Origin: Actinospineispora eucalypti
GTDB lineage: Bacteria; Actinomycetota; Actinomycetes; Mycobacteriales; Pseudonocardiaceae
DNA: 64,000 nt
Direction: 5' to 3'
Assembly: GCA_014208095.1 (NCBI GenBank)
Contig: JACHMT010000002.1
Coordinates: 1,364,001 to 1,428,000, forward strand
Under the pieces are notes generated by a model. The model was not told the origin of the DNA, made no database searches, and saw only the letters and a program-made list of their open reading frames with translations. A program made the translations under genes and the position numbers. This document shows, one piece after another, positions 59,722-64,000 of the stretch. Within the stretch, counting starts at the first letter, position 1, and each line of letters opens with the position of its first letter.

Positions 59722-61689
59722 CTACTCCCCCTCCCTCGGCACGTCCAGGGCGGGGTTGCCGGCGAAGAAGCCGCTGGGCTTGAGGTGGAACCCGAGCCGG
59801 AGCACCGGGGTGACCGGCCAGTCCTCCGGGCGGACCACGTGGTGGGAGCCGAAGTTGTACCAAACCACGACGTCGGTGTTCTCCGTGGCCCGGTCCTTGC
59901 CGGCGTACGCGGGCAGGCCGTTGCCGCCGGGGTTCTGCGCCGGATAGTCGCCGGCGGCGTACCGCTCGTCGGGGTCGTAGGCGGTGACCCACAGGTGCTT
60001 GTAGGCGAAGCCGCCTCGCCGGCCCACCTGGGAGTCCGGCCCCTGGGGCGGCAGCACGTTCTCGCCGGGGACCAGTTTGTAACCGACCGGCCCGCCGAGC
60101 GCGTTGAGCACGTTCGGGTTGGTGACGGTCCAGCTACGGCCGCTCGCGGTGTTCACCACCCGTTGCGCCCGGGCCTCCGTGGTCAGCACCTCGGCCTGGT
60201 CGAGCCAGGCGTTGCCGGTCGGGTTGTCGGGGCCGGCGGGCAGGGCGACGGCATTGTGCTCGACGACCGAATTCCCGTCCCCGTCGACCTCGACGTCCAG
60301 CCGCGTGCAGAAGTAGTGCTGGTGGTGCGGGCCGTACAGGTTGGGGGCGACCAGGCCGCCGTGGCCGGGGGTCTGCCCGTCCTCGATGGCGCCGGTGGAG
60401 ATGATGCCGGTCAGCTTGACCTCGAACTCGATGCTCGCGTCCTGGTAGAGGTACCAGTAGAAGCCGTAGTCGTAGTTCCCGGCGGTGGCGAAGAACGACA
60501 CGACCAGCCGCCGGGACCGCCGGACTTCGGCGTGGCCGGTGCGGAAGTCGGTGTGTTTCCAGCCGATACCGGCGTCTTCCTCGTGCAGGCAGATCGCGTT
60601 CGGGATGTCGACCGGGTTGCCGTCCTGGTCGTGCACGACGGCGTCCAGGTACTGGATGTGGCCGACGCAGTCACAGCCCAGGCGCAGCGAGTTGGCCAGG
60701 AACCCCAGCCCGTACTCCCCCTCGTCGAAGACGTTCTTGTTGGCGTGCATCGGCGCCGGATCGGCGTAGGGGACGTACATCTCGGCGAGTGAGGCGCGGT
60801 GCAGGATCATGCGGCGGCGTCCCCGGTCGTGGTAGGCGACCCGGTGCAGCACCAGGCCCTCGCGCGGCGTGAACCCGATGCGGAAGTCCCAGTTCTGCCA
60901 CCGGACGTGGTGGCCGTCGACGGTGAAGCTCGGCCCTTCCGGTTGGCTGATCGACACGGGCTTGAGGCCGGTGCGCGGTTCGGCGACGTGGGGCCAGTTC
61001 GCCGGGTCCCGGGCGAGCTCGGGCCGGTAGTTCCCGGGGCGGGGCGGCACGAGCGCCGGCCCGTGGTCGACGACTTCGACGACCTCGCGCCGGTCGAGGT
61101 CCACGACGCAGACCAGACCTTCGGCGGGGCGGGCGTAGCCGTTGTCCTCGGGATCGGTCCGGATAAAGGTCACCGGGCGGGCGATCCGCCGCCGGCCCGG
61201 GTCGTCCTCTGGACCGGTGTGCCCGGCGGCCCACGGGTCGATCATCGGGAGCGAGAAGTCGGTCACCCCTCGGCGACGCATGGCCTCGCGCCAACGCGGG
61301 TCGGCGCGCAGCAGTGCCTCGCACGCCACGAACTCCTCACCCAGCATGAGCGGCTGCACGTCGTCGCGCGTCCGCCAGGAGAGCACCGCATCCCGGTCGA
61401 GCGAGACCACGGCTTCGACGGTTTCCCCGCTGGCCGGCAGATACCCGATGACCTCGGCGCGGCGCTCGATGGGTCGCGGGTTCCGCTCGGCGGCGCGCAG
61501 CTCGTCCTTCGCCGGCTCGTGCAGGGCGATCACGGCGAAGCGCAGGCCGGGCGGGCACGCGGGCCAGGAGCGGACCGCCCGGGCCGCCGCCACGATCTCC
61601 GCCCCGCCCAGCGGGGTGAGCGGATGCGGGACGAACCCGTTGGCACCGAGTCCCCGTGCGGGGGCTTCAGGGGCGTGAGCCTCGGTCAT
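59722..61689 (-). CDS. Copper-containing amine oxidase (TPQ)
   Basis: 655 residues. The cofactor motif TAGNYDYGFYW contains the Tyr (about 406) converted to topaquinone; copper His ligands lie in GPHHQHYFCTRLD and FGSHHVVRPEDWPVTP; the catalytic-base region is YLDAVVHDQDGNPVDIPNAICLHEEDAG. No signal peptide (MTEAHAPEAPARGLGANGFV), so cytoplasmic, as in Arthrobacter phenylethylamine and histamine oxidases. It oxidises a primary amine to aldehyde, ammonia and H2O2. Divergent from the LLM gene with CTAG boxes between; likely consumes the amine made by the decarboxylase. Confidence 0.95.
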   Translation of the reverse strand: MTEAHAPEAPARGLGANGFVPHPLTPLGGAEIVAAARAVRSWPACPPGLRFAVIALHEPAKDELRAAERNPRPIERRAEVIGYLPASGETVEAVVSLDRDAVLSWRTRDDVQPLMLGEEFVACEALLRADPRWREAMRRRGVTDFSLPMIDPWAAGHTGPEDDPGRRRIARPVTFIRTDPEDNGYARPAEGLVCVVDLDRREVVEVVDHGPALVPPRPGNYRPELARDPANWPHVAEPRTGLKPVSISQPEGPSFTVDGHHVRWQNWDFRIGFTPREGLVLHRVAYHDRGRRRMILHRASLAEMYVPYADPAPMHANKNVFDEGEYGLGFLANSLRLGCDCVGHIQYLDAVVHDQDGNPVDIPNAICLHEEDAGIGWKHTDFRTGHAEVRRSRRLVVSFFATAGNYDYGFYWYLYQDASIEFEVKLTGIISTGAIEDGQTPGHGGLVAPNLYGPHHQHYFCTRLDVEVDGDGNSVVEHNAVALPAGPDNPTGNAWLDQAEVLTTEARAQRVVNTASGRSWTVTNPNVLNALGGPVGYKLVPGENVLPPQGPDSQVGRRGGFAYKHLWVTAYDPDERYAAGDYPAQNPGGNGLPAYAGKDRATENTDVVVWYNFGSHHVVRPEDWPVTPVLRLGFHLKPSGFFAGNPALDVPREGE

Positions 61690-61700
61690 CGAGCACCTCT

Positions 61701-61734
61701 TTGTACTAGTACGTAATAGTTACGTGCTAGAATA
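61701..61734. promoter_or_regulatory. Paired CTAG-box operators, amine oxidase/monooxygenase promoter
   Basis: TTGTACTAGTACGT (61701-61714, core GTACTAGTAC perfect) and TACGTGCTAGAATA (61721-61734, one good half), centres 21 bp apart. Located 12 bp before the amine oxidase ATG on the other strand. Confidence 0.72.
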
Positions 61735-61806
61735 TTAGTGCGTGATTCCGCGCACGTCCAGCCGTTCCGACCCATTGGACCGAACGCTCCATCTGATAGA
61801 TCTAGA

Positions 61807-61822
61807 TGGAACGATCGATCCA
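61807..61822. promoter_or_regulatory. TetR operator, copy 2 (monooxygenase promoter)
   Basis: TGGAACGATCGATCCA, identical over 16 bases (17 with the following G) to 52430-52445. It abuts the AGGAGG ribosome-binding site of the monooxygenase gene, so binding should block expression. Confidence 0.75.
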
Positions 61823-61831
61823 GGAGGCGTG

Positions 61832-62890
61832 ATGAGTCAGAAGAACACCGGGACCGGGGTACTCGAGAACGGCGCCGGGAAGCCGGAGTGGGCGGGGCGG
61901 TTCGCGCACCATCCCGGTTACCGGCGCATGTTCGCGCCGGGCCGGCTCACGGTGGGACTGTTCCTCCCGCTGTGGCAGTACCCCGGGGAGCTGGAGGCGA
62001 TGCGTGGCCAGGGCGACGTCGTCCGCCGGGCCGACCGGGGTGGCCTGGCGGGGCTGTGGGTGCGCGACATACCGCTGCACGACCGCCAGTTCGGTGACGT
62101 CGGGCAGGTGTACGACCCGTGGACCTACCTCGCGTGGCTGAGCGCCCACACCGAACAGATCGCGCTGGCTTCGGGCAGCGTCGTCACCACGCTGCGGCAT
62201 CCGATCGACGTCGCCAAGCAGGCCGCCTCGATCGACCGGCTCTCCGGCGGGCGGCTGGTGCTCGGCGTGGCCAGCGGGGACCGCGCATCGGAGTTTCCCG
62301 CCTACGGCATCCCGTTCGACCAGCGCGCCGGCCGGTTCGCCGAGAGCCTGCCGCTGGTGCGGCGGCTGCTCACCGAGAGCTTCCCCAGGGTGAGCTCCCC
62401 CCTGGCCCACCTGACCGGCACGACCGACCTGCTGCCGAAGCCGACGGTCGGCGACATCCCCCTGATCGTCACCGGCTCGAGCCGGCAGAGCGAGGAGTGG
62501 ATCGCCGAGCACAGCGACGGCTGGCTGGTCTACCCCGGCATTACGCACACCGCCGAGGGCCCCGCCCAGCTGGGCGCGAAGATCGCCGGATGGCGATCCA
62601 AGATCCGCGGCGGCGAGTTCAAACCGGTGATCACCAATGAGTGGATCGACCTGGCCGAGGACCCGGCCCATCCACCGACCCCGTTGCGGGGCGGGTTCGT
62701 CCTGCGGACCGGCCGCAACGCCCTGATCGAGCAGCTCGGGCGATGGCAGGACCACGGCGTCAACCACGTCGCGCTCGGCGTCCAGCACGGCAGCCGTCCG
62801 GCCGCCGAAGCGGTCGCCGAGATCGTCGAGTGCGTGCTCCCGCACTTCCCCACCCTGGACGCACCGCCGGCCCGGCCCGCGCTGTGGTAG
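61832..62890 (+). CDS. Luciferase-like monooxygenase
   Basis: 352 residues from ATG 61832 (AGGAGG four bases upstream). Barrel features: MFAPGRLTVGLFLPLWQYPGELEAM, AWLSAHTEQIALASGSVVTTLRHPIDVAKQAASIDRLSGGRLVLGVASGDRASEFPAYGIPFDQRAGRFAESL, IPLIVTGSSRQSEEWIAEHSDGWLVYPG. Belongs to the LLM group with the conserved RLSGGRLVLGVASGDR. Carries both a CTAG-box pair and a TetR site upstream, so it is the most tightly regulated gene of the cluster. It may oxidise the amine-derived aldehyde or another intermediate. Confidence 0.9.
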   Translation: MSQKNTGTGVLENGAGKPEWAGRFAHHPGYRRMFAPGRLTVGLFLPLWQYPGELEAMRGQGDVVRRADRGGLAGLWVRDIPLHDRQFGDVGQVYDPWTYLAWLSAHTEQIALASGSVVTTLRHPIDVAKQAASIDRLSGGRLVLGVASGDRASEFPAYGIPFDQRAGRFAESLPLVRRLLTESFPRVSSPLAHLTGTTDLLPKPTVGDIPLIVTGSSRQSEEWIAEHSDGWLVYPGITHTAEGPAQLGAKIAGWRSKIRGGEFKPVITNEWIDLAEDPAHPPTPLRGGFVLRTGRNALIEQLGRWQDHGVNHVALGVQHGSRPAAEAVAEIVECVLPHFPTLDAPPARPALW

Positions 62891-62897
62891 GGGTGGC

Positions 62898-64000
62898 TCA
62901 AGCCGTGTAGCTCCGGCCGTCGCCGTGCAGGATGTCGTGGAGCGCCCGGGCGAAGTCCTCGGCCTCATCGGGCAACAGGCTGGCGAAGGTGACCCGCAGG
63001 CCCGGCGGGCTGTGCGTGCGGAACGACTCGCCGGCGCGCACCGCCCAGCCGCGGGCCAGCAGCGCCTGGGCGACGGCCCCCTCGGCCGGGGTGGGGATCC
63101 AGGCGTTGAAGCCGGAACGCCCGGACACGCGGATCCCGTGGCGTTGCAGGGCGTCGGCCAGGGCCTGGCGTCGCTCCCGGTAGGTCTCGCGCGCCGCCGC
63201 GAGCAGCGGCGGCGTCGCGGGGTCGGTGAGGATGGTCGCGGCCAGCTCCTGCAGGACGTGACTGACCCAGCCGGCGCCCACCTGCTGCCGCCGGATCACC
63301 CGGTCCACGGTGAGCTGGTCACCGCTGAGGCCGCCGATCCGGATGTCGGGGCCGAGGGTCTTGGTCAGCGAGCGGATGACCGCCCACCGCCGGAGGTCTC
63401 CGCGCCCCACCACGGTCACCGGGTCGGCCCCCGAGATGGCCCCCGCGTGGTCGTCCTCCAGCACCAGGAGGTCGTCATGGCCCCGCAGGACCTCGAGCAG
63501 CTCGGCGGCTCGCCGCTCGGTGAACGCGGCACCGGTGGGGTTGTGCGCCCTCGGCGTGAGGATGCAGGCATCGGGGCGCTGCTCGAGCGCTCGGCCCAGC
63601 AGGTCGGGGCGCATGCCGTCGGCGTCCACCGGCACCGCGATCGGGCGCAGGCCCAGGGCCGGCACGAGGTCGAGCACGCCCCCGTAGCCCGGGTCTTCCA
63701 CCACGATGGCGTCGCCGGGCCGCAGGTGCGCCTGCAGCGCCCGCTCCGCGCCGTCCATCGCGCCGCCGATGACCGCCAGGTGGTCAGCGACCAGGCCGTC
63801 GCGTTCGAAGTTGTGGCGGAACCAGTCCAGCAGCGCGGGCAGGCGGCCGCCTTCCCCGTAGAGCCAGTGTTTTCCGGTGAGCCGGGCGCAGGCCGGCCGC
63901 AGCGGTGGCAGCAGCTCGGGATCGGGGTTGCCGTCGGCCAGGTTGCGCACGCCCGGCCCCACCGGCGCGGCCAGTCGGCGGCTGGCCGACGCGCCGCTCT
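62898..64000 (-). CDS. MocR/PdxR-type regulator (aminotransferase domain), partial
   Basis: At least 366 residues; the 5' end lies outside the window. The fold-type I aminotransferase domain (NLADGNPDPELLPPLRPA, ILTPRAHNPTGAAFTERRAAELLEVLR, LLVLEDDHAGAIS, SLTKTLGPDIRIGGL) is preceded by RRLAAPVGPGVRN, the linker usual in MocR proteins after an N-terminal GntR HTH. The Lys for PLP is in SLTKTLGPD. A stand-alone aminotransferase is the alternative until the N-terminus is seen. It is 7 bp downstream of, and convergent with, the monooxygenase gene. Confidence 0.85.
   Translation of the reverse strand, partial: SGASASRRLAAPVGPGVRNLADGNPDPELLPPLRPACARLTGKHWLYGEGGRLPALLDWFRHNFERDGLVADHLAVIGGAMDGAERALQAHLRPGDAIVVEDPGYGGVLDLVPALGLRPIAVPVDADGMRPDLLGRALEQRPDACILTPRAHNPTGAAFTERRAAELLEVLRGHDDLLVLEDDHAGAISGADPVTVVGRGDLRRWAVIRSLTKTLGPDIRIGGLSGDQLTVDRVIRRQQVGAGWVSHVLQELAATILTDPATPPLLAAARETYRERRQALADALQRHGIRVSGRSGFNAWIPTPAEGAVAQALLARGWAVRAGESFRTHSPPGLRVTFASLLPDEAEDFARALHDILHGDGRSYTA

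Overview
The window is very GC-rich, gene-dense DNA. Frequent GTG starts, ATGA/GTGA stop-start overlaps, a DUF222/HNH endonuclease, mycofactocin-type and luciferase-like (F420/FMN) oxidoreductases, ANTAR and AmiC proteins, and a Cys leader peptide ahead of a sulfonate operon all point to a chromosomal segment of an actinomycete, probably a Pseudonocardiales-like soil genus (inference). There are no rRNA or tRNA genes, phage genes or CRISPR arrays. Most genes encode uptake and breakdown of small carbon, nitrogen and sulfur compounds, each block with its own regulator.

Layout. 0-3.7 kb: acyl-CoA ligase, OB-fold protein and thiolase operon beside a luciferase-like oxidoreductase/IclR operon; the two promoters share a 30-bp element. 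3.9-8.4 kb: giant NAD-glutamate dehydrogenase with a Crp/GlxR-like site. 8.4-10.8 kb: a KdpD whose kinase motifs are destroyed. 11-15.2 kb: formamide/amide utilisation (MarR, cytoplasmic AmiC-like sensor, FmdB, formamidase, AmiS channel). 15.2-19.3 kb: sulfonate ABC transporter and TauD dioxygenase behind a 39-aa Cys leader peptide. 19.4-22.4 kb: HNH protein with pentapeptide repeats, then a FAD oxidase. 22.7-28.7 kb: LytS/LytTR two-component system with two DUF485-like/sodium-solute-symporter pairs. 28.8-37.8 kb: Wzz-like protein, MFS porter, cupin, hydantoinase/carbamoylase with LacI, SDR, DUF2000/Lrp. 37.9-39.6 kb: MarR/MFS pair.

39.6-42.7 kb is a patch of small unknown genes with SigF/SigB-type promoters (GTTT...GGGTA), large intergenic palindromes and a fragment of a low-affinity iron permease. 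42.7-52.4 kb is a mosaic of small regulators, cupins, an EmrB-type exporter, a metallo-beta-lactamase-fold protein, a frameshifted GAF-ANTAR gene, a cold-shock protein and an HD-domain hydrolase.

52.4-64 kb is the most interesting part. A PLP amino-acid decarboxylase, a copper amine oxidase, two luciferase-like monooxygenases, a PNPOx-like protein, a SnoaL protein, a GAF/AcoR-like regulator, a TetR and a MocR-type regulator appear to form one regulon. Three promoters carry a palindrome built on GTnCTAGnAC (53.1, 58.05 and 61.7 kb), and two carry the same 16-bp palindrome next to the TetR gene and the 61.8-kb monooxygenase. I infer a pathway in which an amino acid is decarboxylated, the amine is oxidised to an aldehyde, and flavin enzymes process it further. 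The substrate cannot be read from the sequence. The cluster also shows decay: its MFS transporter has an in-frame stop and a CobO fragment lies beside the amine oxidase.
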